Positions 25,775 to 35,572 of a DNA stretch of 64,000 nucleotides are shown in pieces. Positions within the stretch are counted from its first letter, which is position 1. Each line of letters opens with the position of its first letter. The position numbers were made by a program, and so were the translations under genes. Source of the stretch: Bacillus aquiflavi (GTDB lineage Bacteria; Bacillota; Bacilli; Bacillales; Cytobacillaceae); the NCBI RefSeq assembly GCF_019915265.1, contig NZ_CP082780.1, forward strand, positions 372,001-436,000, read 5' to 3'. The notes beneath the pieces are model-generated. The model saw nothing but the letters and a program-made list of their open reading frames with translations. It made no database searches and was not told where the DNA came from.

Positions 25775-27882
25775 AAAGAATCATTAACTGGCTTCTTTCT
25801 CACCCGATCCGCAATAAAGTACTCGTATTTGGGGTGATGATGTCTACAATCCCTTTATTATCTATGAGTCTTTATTATTATTTTTATGTAAAAGCTGATT
25901 TAGAGGAACGAATTTTAGACAAGCAAGAGTTAATGCTGAAAAACTTATCAAATGAAATCGAGCTTGAATTTAATCAAACGTTGCAACAAATTCAATTACT
26001 CTCCTCAATTAACGACTCTAACAGTGAGAATGGCAGTTTCTATGAATTACTTCACAAAAATACTTCAATTGAAGAGATTGTCATGACAAATGAAGGCGGG
26101 ATCGTCGAAAAACGTGTATCGCGCTTTAAGTTAAATTTAGCGCTTGAAAATGAAAAATGGTTTACAGATGAAATGTGGTATGATTTGCAAACAAACGATC
26201 AAGTTTATGGCGAAGTCGAGTTTAATGAATTGGGACAGCCTGTTATGAAGGCAGCTGTCCCATATATTGAGGCTGGAGAGAGAAAAGGAATCGGTGTCAT
26301 TGTTCAACTGCAAAAAATAATTGGTAAAATTTCTTCCGCTCGCCACGACGATTCTTCTTATATATATTTAATAGATCAGAACGATCGAGTTATCGCTCAT
26401 CAAGATTATAGCAAGCTTTGGCAAATTCAAACTGTTCCAAAGTCAAAAGACGTTCTTGGGGTAAAAACGAGGATAGATGATCTTAACTGGACTCTTGTCA
26501 TGGAACAACCTACAGCAACAGCCTTTAGACCGATTAACGAGCTATTTCAGAATGGGTTAATTGTTGTTATTTTTATTACATTAATTGTAAGCCTTATTAG
26601 TGTGTATGCCGGTCTATACTTTACAACACCAATCGTTTTAATTGAGCGGGCAATGAAACGGTTAAAAATCGGCTATCGTACGAAACCGATTAACATATTA
26701 CGAACGGATGAATTAGGAAAACTCGCTGTTTCGTTTAATGAAATGAGTGAGGAATTACAGGAAAAGTCTTTTAGACTTGAACAGGAGAAAGAACGGTTAA
26801 ACGTAGTTGTGAACGGAATTGGTGCTGGTCTAGCGCTTGTAACAAAAGATTATGAAGTAACATGGATGAATCCGATTCTAAAGGAATGGCTTAATCGTAA
26901 GGAACTTTCGTTGCCTTGTTATTCACTTATCGGTGGAAAAAGAACGCCTTGTCAAGAATGTCCGATAACGTGCCCGGATTTACAAAATCATCAGGCTGAT
27001 CGGTTTATGAAATTTACAATAAAATCAGGGGAAGAAAAGGTATTCCACCATCGTGTTTTTTCATTAAATCATACAATTGAAGCAGAAGGAGAGTTTCTCC
27101 TTGTAATTGAAGATGTAACAGAACAAAAGGAAATGGAAGAAAAAATCATCCAGACGGATCGGCTTTCTGCTCTAGGTCTTATGGCATCTAGTTTTGCTCA
27201 TGAGGTTAACAATCCTTTAACAACCATTAATGTGTATGCTGAAGATTTGACAGATCGATTAGAATTAGAAGATTTGGAACGGGATGAAATCCAGTTTTAC
27301 TTAAAAAAGATAAATGAAAATACCGAACGATGTAAGAAAATAACGAGGAATCTACTTAATTTTTCTAGAAAATCGAATTGGACAGTTACTCGTATTGACA
27401 TATACGAAACGATCGAAAACAGTATTAATCTTGTTGATTACTTATTTAAAAAACATCAAATCCAGTTGCAACTTGAAATAGAACCTAATTTACCGCCAAT
27501 TTTAGGGGATAGCTTAAACTTAATGCAAGTGTTAGTAAATTTACTTCATAATGGAATCGATGCAATAGAGGAAGAAGGAACAATGACGATTGCTGCATGT
27601 AAAGATCGAGAGTACGTTGTTTTAACCGTAAAGGATTCAGGTGTTGGCATTCGTAAAGAAGAGCTGTCAAAGCTGTTTGATCCATTTTATACGACGAAGC
27701 CGGTCGGGAAAGGAACAGGACTTGGTCTATCCGTATGCTACGGGATTATTCAACAGTTCGGCGGAGAGATCCAAATGAATAGTCAAGTAGGAGTAGGAAC
27801 GACAGTCGAAGTTCGTTTACCGATTGCACCGAGAATAGAGGAGGAGAACGATGCGGATAACAAAGCTTTTAGTCGTCGATGA
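25771..27882 (+). CDS. Membrane sensor histidine kinase of the reductase operon
   Basis: The 703 residues contain: TM1 (about 17-37), an extracellular dCache-like region (about 40-265), TM2 (about 268-290), HAMP, a PAS domain (about 345-450), HisKA (SSFAHEVNNPL near 475) and an ATPase domain (LLHNGIDAIEE, DSGVGI, GKGTGLGLSV). The PAS domain holds four cysteines in CYSLIGG.. TPCQECPITC, suggesting metal, Fe-S or redox sensing. The gene overlaps the regulator by 32 bp. It most likely senses the electron acceptor or its binding protein and phosphorylates the regulator. Confidence 0.85.
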   Translation: MKRIINWLLSHPIRNKVLVFGVMMSTIPLLSMSLYYYFYVKADLEERILDKQELMLKNLSNEIELEFNQTLQQIQLLSSINDSNSENGSFYELLHKNTSIEEIVMTNEGGIVEKRVSRFKLNLALENEKWFTDEMWYDLQTNDQVYGEVEFNELGQPVMKAAVPYIEAGERKGIGVIVQLQKIIGKISSARHDDSSYIYLIDQNDRVIAHQDYSKLWQIQTVPKSKDVLGVKTRIDDLNWTLVMEQPTATAFRPINELFQNGLIVVIFITLIVSLISVYAGLYFTTPIVLIERAMKRLKIGYRTKPINILRTDELGKLAVSFNEMSEELQEKSFRLEQEKERLNVVVNGIGAGLALVTKDYEVTWMNPILKEWLNRKELSLPCYSLIGGKRTPCQECPITCPDLQNHQADRFMKFTIKSGEEKVFHHRVFSLNHTIEAEGEFLLVIEDVTEQKEMEEKIIQTDRLSALGLMASSFAHEVNNPLTTINVYAEDLTDRLELEDLERDEIQFYLKKINENTERCKKITRNLLNFSRKSNWTVTRIDIYETIENSINLVDYLFKKHQIQLQLEIEPNLPPILGDSLNLMQVLVNLLHNGIDAIEEEGTMTIAACKDREYVVLTVKDSGVGIRKEELSKLFDPFYTTKPVGKGTGLGLSVCYGIIQQFGGEIQMNSQVGVGTTVEVRLPIAPRIEEENDADNKAFSRR

Positions 27883-29182
27883 TGAGAAAGATTTACTTGA
27901 AATTATTGTAAGGAGATTAAGGCGCAAAGGGTTTCAAGTTGATGAAGCAACAAATGCTGAAGAAGCGCTGTTGTTGTTAAAGAAAAATATTTATGACGTT
28001 GCAATCTATGATATTCGGCTGCCAAAAATGGACGGGATTTCGCTGCTAAAAGAAACGAAAATGATCCAACAGGAAACAGAGGTCCTCATGTTAACCGGCC
28101 ACGGAACGATTGAAACAGCAATTAAGGCAATGAAGCTTGGAGCGTTTGACTATTTAACGAAGCCATACAACTTATCAGAGTTAGAAATGACAATCGCAAA
28201 GGCGAGTGAAAATAAATTATTAAAAGAAAAAAATGACAGTATGCGGAAAATAATTGAGCAGCAAAATAAATTTCACATTATTGGAGAAAGTTCAAAGTTT
28301 AAAGAGGTTCTTGAATTGACAAAAAAAATAGCTGATAGTGAAGTTCCTGTCTTAATCGAGGGGGAAAGCGGAACTGGAAAAGAACTATTTGCTAAAGCAT
28401 TACATTATTGGAGCTGTCGAGCAGATGAACCATTTGTTGCTGTAAATTCTGGCGCTTTACCTGAACAGCTTTTGGAAAGTGAATTATTTGGTCATGTAAA
28501 AGGAGCGTTTACTGGGGCAAATAAAGATAAAAAAGGGTTAGTTGAAGCGGCTAATGGAGGGACTCTTTTTTTAGATGAGATTGGCGAGATGCCGCTTCCT
28601 GTTCAAGTGAAGCTATTAAGATTTTTAGAAACAGGTGAATTTAGACGGGTTGGAGATGTCCGCGAAAGAAAAGTACAAGTTCGGATTGTCACGGCAACAA
28701 ATCGTTATCTTGAAAATGAGGTTGATAATGGGAACTTTCGCGATGATCTTTACTATCGCTTGAATGTTGTAAAATTAACCATACCACCGCTGCGGGAACG
28801 AAAAGAAGATATTCCTTTATTTATTGATTTTTTTCTACAAAAGGCAAATAAAACGTATAAAAAACTTTCAGCTGAAGCATTGAAGCAATTATCTACGTAT
28901 GACTTTCCTGGAAATGTAAGAGAGCTTCACCATTTAATTGAACGCGGGTTATTATTGTCAAATGGAGACGTAATTGAGGCGGATGATTTACTTCTTCCGC
29001 GTCAAAAAGGGAAGATTTCTATGCTGAAAGAAACATCACGAACGTTAGAAGATCTTGAAAAAGAGCATATTTATGCTGTCTTAACTGATACGAACTGGAA
29101 TAAGACGAAAGCGGCGAAAATATTAGGAATTAGTGTACGGAATTTATATCGGAAAATTGAACAGTTTCAATTTAAAGAATGA
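27851..29182 (+). CDS. NtrC-family sigma-54-dependent response regulator
   Basis: The 443 residues have a receiver domain (phospho-acceptor Asp in IYDIRLPKMDG near residue 55), an AAA+ sigma-54 interaction domain (Walker A GESGTGKELF near 170, the sigma-54 contact GAFTGA near 215, FLDEIGEMPL) and a C-terminal Fis-type HTH (NKTKAAKILGISVRNLYRKIE). It must activate a -24/-12 promoter, and one lies about 195 bp downstream in front of tatA. The pairing with the kinase is clear from the overlap. Confidence 0.92.
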   Translation: MRITKLLVVDDEKDLLEIIVRRLRRKGFQVDEATNAEEALLLLKKNIYDVAIYDIRLPKMDGISLLKETKMIQQETEVLMLTGHGTIETAIKAMKLGAFDYLTKPYNLSELEMTIAKASENKLLKEKNDSMRKIIEQQNKFHIIGESSKFKEVLELTKKIADSEVPVLIEGESGTGKELFAKALHYWSCRADEPFVAVNSGALPEQLLESELFGHVKGAFTGANKDKKGLVEAANGGTLFLDEIGEMPLPVQVKLLRFLETGEFRRVGDVRERKVQVRIVTATNRYLENEVDNGNFRDDLYYRLNVVKLTIPPLRERKEDIPLFIDFFLQKANKTYKKLSAEALKQLSTYDFPGNVRELHHLIERGLLLSNGDVIEADDLLLPRQKGKISMLKETSRTLEDLEKEHIYAVLTDTNWNKTKAAKILGISVRNLYRKIEQFQFKE

Positions 29183-29198
29183 TCAAGACAAAATGACA

Positions 29199-29232
29199 GG
29201 TGACAAATAAGCAAGACGTGACAAAATGTCAC
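29199..29232 (+). promoter_or_regulatory. Candidate upstream activator site for the sigma-54 regulator
   Basis: The palindrome GTGACAAAATGTCAC (29218-29232) is preceded by a related half site GGTGACA (29199-29205). It lies about 150 bp upstream of the -24 element, a normal distance for NtrC-type enhancer sites. Confidence 0.6.
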
Positions 29233-29239
29233 ATGATGA

Positions 29240-29282
29240 AAGCGATTGCTCTCTGGGAACACCCGGATCAATCGCTTTTTTG
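29240..29282 (+). terminator. Terminator after the response regulator
   Basis: AGCGATTG pairs with CAATCGCT around an inner GGG..CCC and is followed by six T residues. It separates the regulatory genes from the tatA-reductase operon. Confidence 0.8.
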
Positions 29283-29375
29283 TAGCTTATTTTAGTAATT
29301 ACGAATTCATGAAACATACGCAAAATAAGCAGCAGGAATGGCTGTGATCTTTTAATTTTAAAATCAAAACCAAAA

Positions 29376-29391
29376 TGGCATGAAACTTGCA
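29376..29391 (+). promoter_or_regulatory. Sigma-54 (-24/-12) promoter of the tatA-reductase operon
   Basis: TGGCATGAAACTTGCA matches the sigma-54 consensus TGGCAC-N5-TTGCA at all but one position, with exact GG/GC spacing. It lies about 40 bp before tatA and downstream of an NtrC-family regulator gene. Confidence 0.88.
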
Positions 29392-29429
29392 AATAAATAT
29401 AGTAAATAAACTTAAAAGGAGTGGGTGTC

Positions 29430-29633
29430 ATGTTATCAAATATCGGTATCCCAGGCTTAATTTTAATTCTCGTATTAGCACTAATTATTTTTGGTCCAAA
29501 AAAATTACCCGAAATTGGCAGAGCCGTTGGTCAAACATTACAAGAATTTAAAAAATCCGCGAAAGAGCTGACAAGTGATGTAACAGAAGAGGTAGAGGAA
29601 GATATAAACGAAATTAAAAAGACAACGAAATAA
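29430..29633 (+). CDS. tatA: Sec-independent translocase subunit TatA
   Basis: A 67-residue TatA: one transmembrane helix ([24 protein letters not shown], containing the [14 protein letters not shown] hinge), an amphipathic helix and an acidic tail. TatA forms the pore for folded, cofactor-loaded proteins. It is first in the sigma-54 operon with a Tat-exported molybdoenzyme, so it looks dedicated to that cargo; no tatC is present here. AAAGGAGTGGG precedes ATG 29430. Confidence 0.93.
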   Translation: MLSNIGIPGLILILVLALIIFGPKKLPEIGRAVGQTLQEFKKSAKELTSDVTEEVEEDINEIKKTTK

Positions 29634-29652
29634 GTAAGCAGAGGTGATAGAA

Positions 29653-30546
29653 ATGGGGCTTTTTTCAAAAAAACAAGTACAGCCAAAAGAGTACAGCCAA
29701 ATCATTGACAGCATCTTACCTAACCCTCGAAAAGAGTTGGCCAAATCTCCTTATGATTCAAAGCTTGGTTTAAATATGGCTCGTGATGCAAGAAAAGTAT
29801 TAAGCGGTCAAATGAAAATTGCCGATTTTCATAAAGTATATTCGTCCTCATTAACAAAAGAATTCGGAAAGTATTATGCGGCAGGTGAGGAGCAACAGAA
29901 AAAAAATAACGGGAAAGGCCCAAAGTGGGTGATGGTCATTGATTTACAGAAATGCGTCGGGTGTGATACTTGTACCGTTTCTTGTAAGGCAGAAAATCGT
30001 ACACCGCCAGGTATTTCTTATAACGTTGTGATGGAGCAAATGAGCGGGGATTTTCCAAACGTATCACTCGTCAACTTGCCGCGGCCGTGTATGCAATGTG
30101 ATCAACCTCCATGTGTACAAGTGTGTCCGACAAGAGCAACGTATAAGCTTGATAATGGTATCGTTGCTATCGATAATGACCGCTGTATTGGTTGTCGTTA
30201 TTGTATTGTTGCATGTCCATACGGTGCACGTTCATATGATTTTGGTGATAGCTACGAGGAAATGCTCGGCTACAATGATGTCACGAGCCCTGAGTACGGA
30301 GTAGATCGCGGCGAACGGAAGAAGGGGAAGACACCGGTCGGGACAATTCGCAAATGCAGCTTTTGTTTCCATCGCCTTGAGCGTGGTGAAGAACCGGCTT
30401 GTGTTGAAACATGTATCGGAGATGCCCGCTTTTTTGGCGATATTAATGATCCGAATAGTACCGTATCAAAGCTTGCCGCAAGTCCACGGGCGTTTCGTTT
30501 AAAAGAGGAGCTGGGAACAGAGCCAAGCGTTATTTACTTACGTTAG
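29653..30546 (+). CDS. Four-cluster Fe-S electron-transfer subunit (PsrB/TtrB/SrdB-type)
   Basis: The 297-residue protein has four cysteine groups for [4Fe-4S] clusters: CVGCDTCTVSC near residue 100, CMQCDQPPCVQVCP near 145, CIGCRYCIVACPYG near 175 and CSFCFHRL..CVETC near 235. It passes electrons from the membrane subunit to the catalytic subunit. The roughly 80 residues before the first cluster are longer than usual. AGAGGTGAT supports ATG 29653 over GTG 29644. The gene order B-C-A is that of ttrBCA and srdBCA. Confidence 0.9.
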   Translation: MGLFSKKQVQPKEYSQIIDSILPNPRKELAKSPYDSKLGLNMARDARKVLSGQMKIADFHKVYSSSLTKEFGKYYAAGEEQQKKNNGKGPKWVMVIDLQKCVGCDTCTVSCKAENRTPPGISYNVVMEQMSGDFPNVSLVNLPRPCMQCDQPPCVQVCPTRATYKLDNGIVAIDNDRCIGCRYCIVACPYGARSYDFGDSYEEMLGYNDVTSPEYGVDRGERKKGKTPVGTIRKCSFCFHRLERGEEPACVETCIGDARFFGDINDPNSTVSKLAASPRAFRLKEELGTEPSVIYLR

Positions 30547-30557
30547 GAGGGAATGGA

Positions 30558-31823
30558 GTGGCAAATTTAGTTGAAGCACCAAAAAAATCAGCTGCATTTA
30601 AAATTTGGGTAACTTTCTTATTAATAGGCTTTGCGTTTGGCGGCTATTTTATCATTGAACGGTTAGTATTTGGTTTATCAACTACGAATCTATCAAGTAT
30701 TACCCCATGGGGGGCATGGATTGCTTTTTATATATTTTTCGTTGGGCTAAGTGCAGGCTCGTTTCTATTATCGACATTAATTTTCGTATTCGGAATGAAG
30801 GAATATGAGCGAATCGGTAAAGCGGCGTTGTTTACTGCAATTGTTTGTATGATTGTTGCATTAACTTTCGTTTTAATGGATTTAGGGCGCCCTGAACGAT
30901 TTCTCAATGCAGTTATTTATTGGAACGTAACTTCTGCTCTCGCTTGGGAAGTCCACTTTTACCTAGTCTATATTGCACTTTTAAGTGTTGAATTATATAT
31001 AGCGATGCGTGAAGATTTAGTTCAGTTAGCTCAAAAATATAATTATACAATAAAAGGAAAAATAGCTAAGCTAATCACCTTTAAAAATGCGACAATTAAT
31101 GCTTACACGAAAAAACGTGATCATATGTGGATGAAAATACTTGGAACAATTGGCATTCCGATAGCTATTATCGGGGTCCACGGCGGAACAGGAACAATTT
31201 TTGCATTAGTAAAAGCGCGACCAGGCTGGAATACAGCACTGTTTCCAATTATTTTCGTCGTTTCAGCTATGGTGTCCGGGACAGCTTTATTGCTAGCTAT
31301 GTATGTCATTAAGAAAAAAGCGCAGAAGCAGCCGATTGATATGAGAATGATTAAATCGTTAGCCAATTTAATGGTTGCTTTCCTCATGATCGATCTCGGT
31401 CTTCAATTTTACGAAAATTTAACGGCTGTATATGGTCTTGAGAAAGAGCATTTAAATACGTTAGGAACGATGATGGCAAGTCGTTACTCCTGGTCTTACT
31501 GGGGTATTCAAATATTCCTTGGCGCAGTTGTACCGATCACAATTGTTTTTTGGAAAAAAACAAAAAACTCAGCAAACGCCTTATTATTAGCGGCGATCTT
31601 AATTGTAATTGGCATCATTGGAGTCCGTTTTAATATCGTTGTGCCTTCACTTATCGTGCCGCTATTCCATGAGCTCCCATGGGGTGATTATTTTCCTACG
31701 TTAAGAGAGTGGATGGTAAGTATAGGTGTTGTCGCGATGGGGCTTCTTATTTATACATTTGGTGAAAAACTTCTTCCGATTGATGAAATGGATGCTAAAG
31801 AGGTGACGAGCGGTGGAAAATAA
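30558..31823 (+). CDS. NrfD/PsrC-type membrane quinol-oxidising subunit
   Basis: A 421-residue polytopic protein with about ten predicted membrane helices and NrfD-family segments (ITPWGAWIAFYIFFVGLSAG near 50, LMDLGRPERF near 110, SALAWEVHFYLVY near 132). It anchors the complex and oxidises menaquinol. A GTG start follows TTAGGAGGGAA. Its end overlaps the catalytic gene by 11 bp. Confidence 0.88.
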   Translation: MANLVEAPKKSAAFKIWVTFLLIGFAFGGYFIIERLVFGLSTTNLSSITPWGAWIAFYIFFVGLSAGSFLLSTLIFVFGMKEYERIGKAALFTAIVCMIVALTFVLMDLGRPERFLNAVIYWNVTSALAWEVHFYLVYIALLSVELYIAMREDLVQLAQKYNYTIKGKIAKLITFKNATINAYTKKRDHMWMKILGTIGIPIAIIGVHGGTGTIFALVKARPGWNTALFPIIFVVSAMVSGTALLLAMYVIKKKAQKQPIDMRMIKSLANLMVAFLMIDLGLQFYENLTAVYGLEKEHLNTLGTMMASRYSWSYWGIQIFLGAVVPITIVFWKKTKNSANALLLAAILIVIGIIGVRFNIVVPSLIVPLFHELPWGDYFPTLREWMVSIGVVAMGLLIYTFGEKLLPIDEMDAKEVTSGGK

Positions 31824-34800
31824 GAAAATGAATCGGCGAAGCTTTATAAAAGCATTGGGAGCTCTCGGGGCAATCGCCTTTGTTGGTCCAGCTTTTGTCG
31901 GTCCGATTAAACAAGTTGTCAATGGGGTATGGATTGATAAACCTCATGGCATAGGAACTGATTATCAAGATTATACGGCGGAAAATGTCATTTTTACATC
32001 GTGTCAGCAATGTAATGCTAGTTGCACAATTAAAGCCTATATTGTCGCTGGAAATCCTGCTGGTCCTTATTCATCTATCGTGAGAAAGATAGCTGGAAAC
32101 CAATATAGTCCAATTGGACCGGTACCGTATGGCCATATTAACTACGATACACCGATTAAGCAAGCGGTGAAAGGAACGGGTGATGTGGCAAAATTAGGAC
32201 GAGGTTATAGAGGCGGGCGTACATGTTTAAAAGGTCAAGCAGGGATTCAAACGGCATATGATGCATATCGGGTGCAAACACCGTTAAAGCGTGTTGGAGA
32301 ACGAGGAAGCGGTGTATGGAAATCAATTAGCTGGGAAGAGGCTTATAAAGAAATATTAGACGGAAGTAAAACACTTGGGACTCCTGGTTTGAAAGAAATT
32401 TGGGCTTATGCTTCTGAGGACGTTGTAATGAAAGATTGGGAAAAAGTGAAGAAGGGTGAAATGGAGAAGGCTGTATTTTCCGCAAAGTATGAAGATGTAT
32501 TAATTGATACAAACCACCCAGATTTTGGACCAAAGTCAAATCAAATCGTTGTAATGGCGGGACATCGGCGGGAATTTATTGAACGGCTTGCTCTCGGCAG
32601 TATCGGAACTGCGAATTTCTTTGATCATGGCGGTTATTGTGGAATTATGAGTGTAATGGGCAATGTCCGTTCACATGATGCAACAAAACAGAAAAAGCGG
32701 ATGATTCCAGATTATGAAAATGCTGAGCTCGTTATCGTTTGGGGGACAAATCCATTAGTTGCAAACAGGGGCCCGACAACATTTGCTCCGCAAATTACAA
32801 ATGCAATTGAACGCGGAATGAAGATGATCGTTATTGATCCGCGTTTTAGCAAGACGGCTGAAAAAGCACATATGTGGGTACCAGTAAAACCGGGAGGTGA
32901 TGGTGCACTAGCTCTGGCAATGTGCCGCTGGATCATTGAAAATCATCGTTACGATGATGTGTATTTAACAAATCCAAACAAAAATGCTGCAGCGCTTGAC
33001 GGAGAAGTAACTTGGAGTGATGCGACTTATTTAGTGAATGTAAGTGATCAAAAGCGCCCCTTCCTTCGTGCAGCAGATCTCCGTTTAAATGGCGGAGAAG
33101 AATCGTTTGTCGTTTTCGAAAATGGAAAACCAGTTTTACATGCAAATGCAACAAAAGGTGATCTTGAAGTTGATACAGAAATAAACGGAATAAAAGTAAA
33201 ATCAGTGTTTAAGATTTTTAAAGATAAAGTAATGGAAAAATCATTTGAAGAATATTCAAGCCTATGTGATGTTCCGGTTGAACAAATCGTCCAATTAGCA
33301 CGTGAATTCACTTCACACGGTAAAAAGGTTGGAATTCACTCTTACCGCGGTCCAGCAATGCATGCAAATGGATATTACAGTGTTCGCGCCATTAATATGT
33401 TAAACCATCTAGTCGGTAACCACGATTGGAAGGGTGGGGATACGGCAATGGGCGGAAAATATAAAGCGACAGAGGGACGGTACGATTTAGTAACAGTACC
33501 GAATGCAAACCATTCTTGGGGCATCCCGGTAACTAGACATAAAGTTCCGTATGAAAAAACATCCTTATTTGAAAGGGACGGTTATCCAGCGAAACGCCCT
33601 TGGTATCCTATTGGAAATAAACTCATTCATGACGTGCTTCCAAGTGCAGCAGAAGGGTATCCGTATAAAATTCGGGCCATCCTTTTAAATCGAACATCGC
33701 CAATTATGTCAGCACCACGCTCACATATGCAGGAAAAATTTATTAGAGATCCAAAAGTTGTCGAGCTTGTTGTCTCATCCGATATTGTAATAGGGGAAAC
33801 AACAAAGTATGCCGACTACATTTTGCCAGACTTATCTTACTTGGAAAGCTGGAATGCAGAGGATATTTTCCCAATTTTAAAATATAAATTTGCTGGTGTC
33901 ATTCAACCAGTTACACGTGTTGTACCTAATGCAAGACAAACGGAACAAATATATATTGATCTTTTAAAGGAAATGGGGCTTCCAGGCGTTGGCGATCACG
34001 CTTTTACAGATGGTTCACCACTTCATTGTCCAGAGGATTACTATATTAAAAGAATTGCAAATATTGCTTTTGATGGTGATAAGCCAGTAAAAGATGCAAA
34101 TGCAGAAGAATTAACGCTGTTTGAAAAAGCCCGCAAAAATGCTTTAGGAAAATACTTTGACATGAATAAGCTAAAAAATGCAGTAAAGCCGGAGGAATGG
34201 AAAAAAGTCGTTTACGTCTTGAACCGCGGCGGCAGGTTTGAACCGCAAGGAGATGAGTATATAGGTAATCATCTTAAATATCAGTTTGGTCAGCTTGTTC
34301 ATTTCTATGATGAAAAAGTGGCCGGCTTTAAAAGTGCATATACTGGCGATTTTTTTGAAGGAGTTCCGATTGCTGATGACATCAAACAGTATAATGGAAA
34401 AGTGTATATGTCAGTTAAACCGCTGCAGTTTATTAATTGGAAGTCGCGCAACGTCGCAACTCACCGAACTGAAAATAATGCATGGTTAAGAGAGATACGA
34501 TCAGAAAATTATGTATGGGTCAATCCGATAGATGCAAAGAAAAAAGGAATTGCTACTGGAGATACGGTATTAATCGTTTCCAATAGCGCAAAAGCAAAGG
34601 GCACAGCACTAGTGACTCCAGGAATTAAGCCCGGTGTCGTTGGCGCAAATTATAGCTTTGGCCATTTTGCTTACGGAGCAAAAAATGTAAAAATCGATGG
34701 GAAAGTAGTAAAGGGAACAAAGAAAAATGGTCATTTGCCATTTGAATTTGACAAGCCGCTTCATGAAGAGTCCGGCTATGGACAGCCGCGTGGAAAAGGC

Positions 34801-34923
34801 TTCTCTGTCAATGCGTTAGCCGAGAAAGACGATAGTTATTTTGAAGGATTTCTCGCCGATTCAATTGCGGGCGGACCAGCGCAGCAAAATGTTTACGTCG
34901 ATATTCAAAAAGTAGAGAGGTGA
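31813..34923 (+). CDS. Tat-exported molybdopterin oxidoreductase catalytic subunit (tetrathionate/selenate/arsenate reductase group)
   Basis: The 1036 residues begin with a Tat signal (NRRSFIKALGALGAIAFVGP). An Fe-S motif follows (CQQCNASC.. then GGRTCLKGQ). A Cys in DHGGYCG near residue 277 is a plausible Mo ligand, followed by molybdopterin-binding segments (WGTNPLVANRGP, VIDPRFSKTAEKA, DYILPDLSYLESWN). Length and motifs fit the TtrA/SrdA/ArrA branch of the DMSO reductase family. The B-C-A order matches Salmonella ttrBCA and Bacillus selenatarsenatis srdBCA. The substrate cannot be decided from sequence; an oxyanion or polythionate is likely. A GTG start with AGAGGTGACG is chosen. Confidence 0.88.
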   Translation: MENKKMNRRSFIKALGALGAIAFVGPAFVGPIKQVVNGVWIDKPHGIGTDYQDYTAENVIFTSCQQCNASCTIKAYIVAGNPAGPYSSIVRKIAGNQYSPIGPVPYGHINYDTPIKQAVKGTGDVAKLGRGYRGGRTCLKGQAGIQTAYDAYRVQTPLKRVGERGSGVWKSISWEEAYKEILDGSKTLGTPGLKEIWAYASEDVVMKDWEKVKKGEMEKAVFSAKYEDVLIDTNHPDFGPKSNQIVVMAGHRREFIERLALGSIGTANFFDHGGYCGIMSVMGNVRSHDATKQKKRMIPDYENAELVIVWGTNPLVANRGPTTFAPQITNAIERGMKMIVIDPRFSKTAEKAHMWVPVKPGGDGALALAMCRWIIENHRYDDVYLTNPNKNAAALDGEVTWSDATYLVNVSDQKRPFLRAADLRLNGGEESFVVFENGKPVLHANATKGDLEVDTEINGIKVKSVFKIFKDKVMEKSFEEYSSLCDVPVEQIVQLAREFTSHGKKVGIHSYRGPAMHANGYYSVRAINMLNHLVGNHDWKGGDTAMGGKYKATEGRYDLVTVPNANHSWGIPVTRHKVPYEKTSLFERDGYPAKRPWYPIGNKLIHDVLPSAAEGYPYKIRAILLNRTSPIMSAPRSHMQEKFIRDPKVVELVVSSDIVIGETTKYADYILPDLSYLESWNAEDIFPILKYKFAGVIQPVTRVVPNARQTEQIYIDLLKEMGLPGVGDHAFTDGSPLHCPEDYYIKRIANIAFDGDKPVKDANAEELTLFEKARKNALGKYFDMNKLKNAVKPEEWKKVVYVLNRGGRFEPQGDEYIGNHLKYQFGQLVHFYDEKVAGFKSAYTGDFFEGVPIADDIKQYNGKVYMSVKPLQFINWKSRNVATHRTENNAWLREIRSENYVWVNPIDAKKKGIATGDTVLIVSNSAKAKGTALVTPGIKPGVVGANYSFGHFAYGAKNVKIDGKVVKGTKKNGHLPFEFDKPLHEESGYGQPRGKGFSVNALAEKDDSYFEGFLADSIAGGPAQQNVYVDIQKVER

Positions 34924-34929
34924 ATAGCA

Positions 34930-35526
34930 ATGATGGGAATGAAGGAAGAATGCTCTGGAAAATTAGCGCTTGCAAATATATTATCAAGTATATGGTTTGG
35001 AGATTGGGAGCATTATGAAGAAATTTTTAAGCAAATGCCTAAGAAAGTAAAAAAGCAGTTCGTGTTTCATCGATATTATAATCGGGAGCAAGTGAAGCTT
35101 TGGTATGAAAATCATTTCTTCATTCCAGGGGATTATTTTGTTCCGCCGTACTTTTCATCATACGTATTAAATGATTGTAAAAAAGAAAAGAAAAAAGAAA
35201 ATCTTCTCTGTTTAATTGGCATATATGAAAAAACAGGATTTTATTTCCCACTTGAAAAAGAGTATTACCCTGACCATTTCGGATGTTTAACAGCTTTTTT
35301 AAGCTCAGTGTTACAGGAGCAAATAAAGGCGATAAATTTAAACGAAACCGTTTATTTCAAGCAACTTCGTAAATTAGAAGAGAAAATGTTGATAGAATAT
35401 ATCATTCCTGTTTTGCAGCCTTTAAGTAACTATGCAAAGGGGAAAATTCGCCACCGCTTCTTTCAAGAATTTCTAACCTTTTTTAATGAAACGATGAGAA
35501 ATGAGTGGTCAAGTGCCGCATCGTGA
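34930..35526 (+). CDS. TorD/DmsD-type molybdoenzyme chaperone
   Basis: The 198-residue, helix-rich protein carries the TorD-family signature in YYPDHFGCLTAFLSSVLQEQ near residue 115. Such chaperones bind the Tat signal of the partner enzyme and hold it until the molybdenum cofactor is inserted. It follows the catalytic gene by 6 bp with AGAGGTGAATAG, closing the operon. Confidence 0.8.
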   Translation: MMGMKEECSGKLALANILSSIWFGDWEHYEEIFKQMPKKVKKQFVFHRYYNREQVKLWYENHFFIPGDYFVPPYFSSYVLNDCKKEKKKENLLCLIGIYEKTGFYFPLEKEYYPDHFGCLTAFLSSVLQEQIKAINLNETVYFKQLRKLEEKMLIEYIIPVLQPLSNYAKGKIRHRFFQEFLTFFNETMRNEWSSAAS

Positions 35527-35572
35527 ATAGTTTATTTGCGAAAGGCGTCCGAAATAGAATATTTCGGACGCC

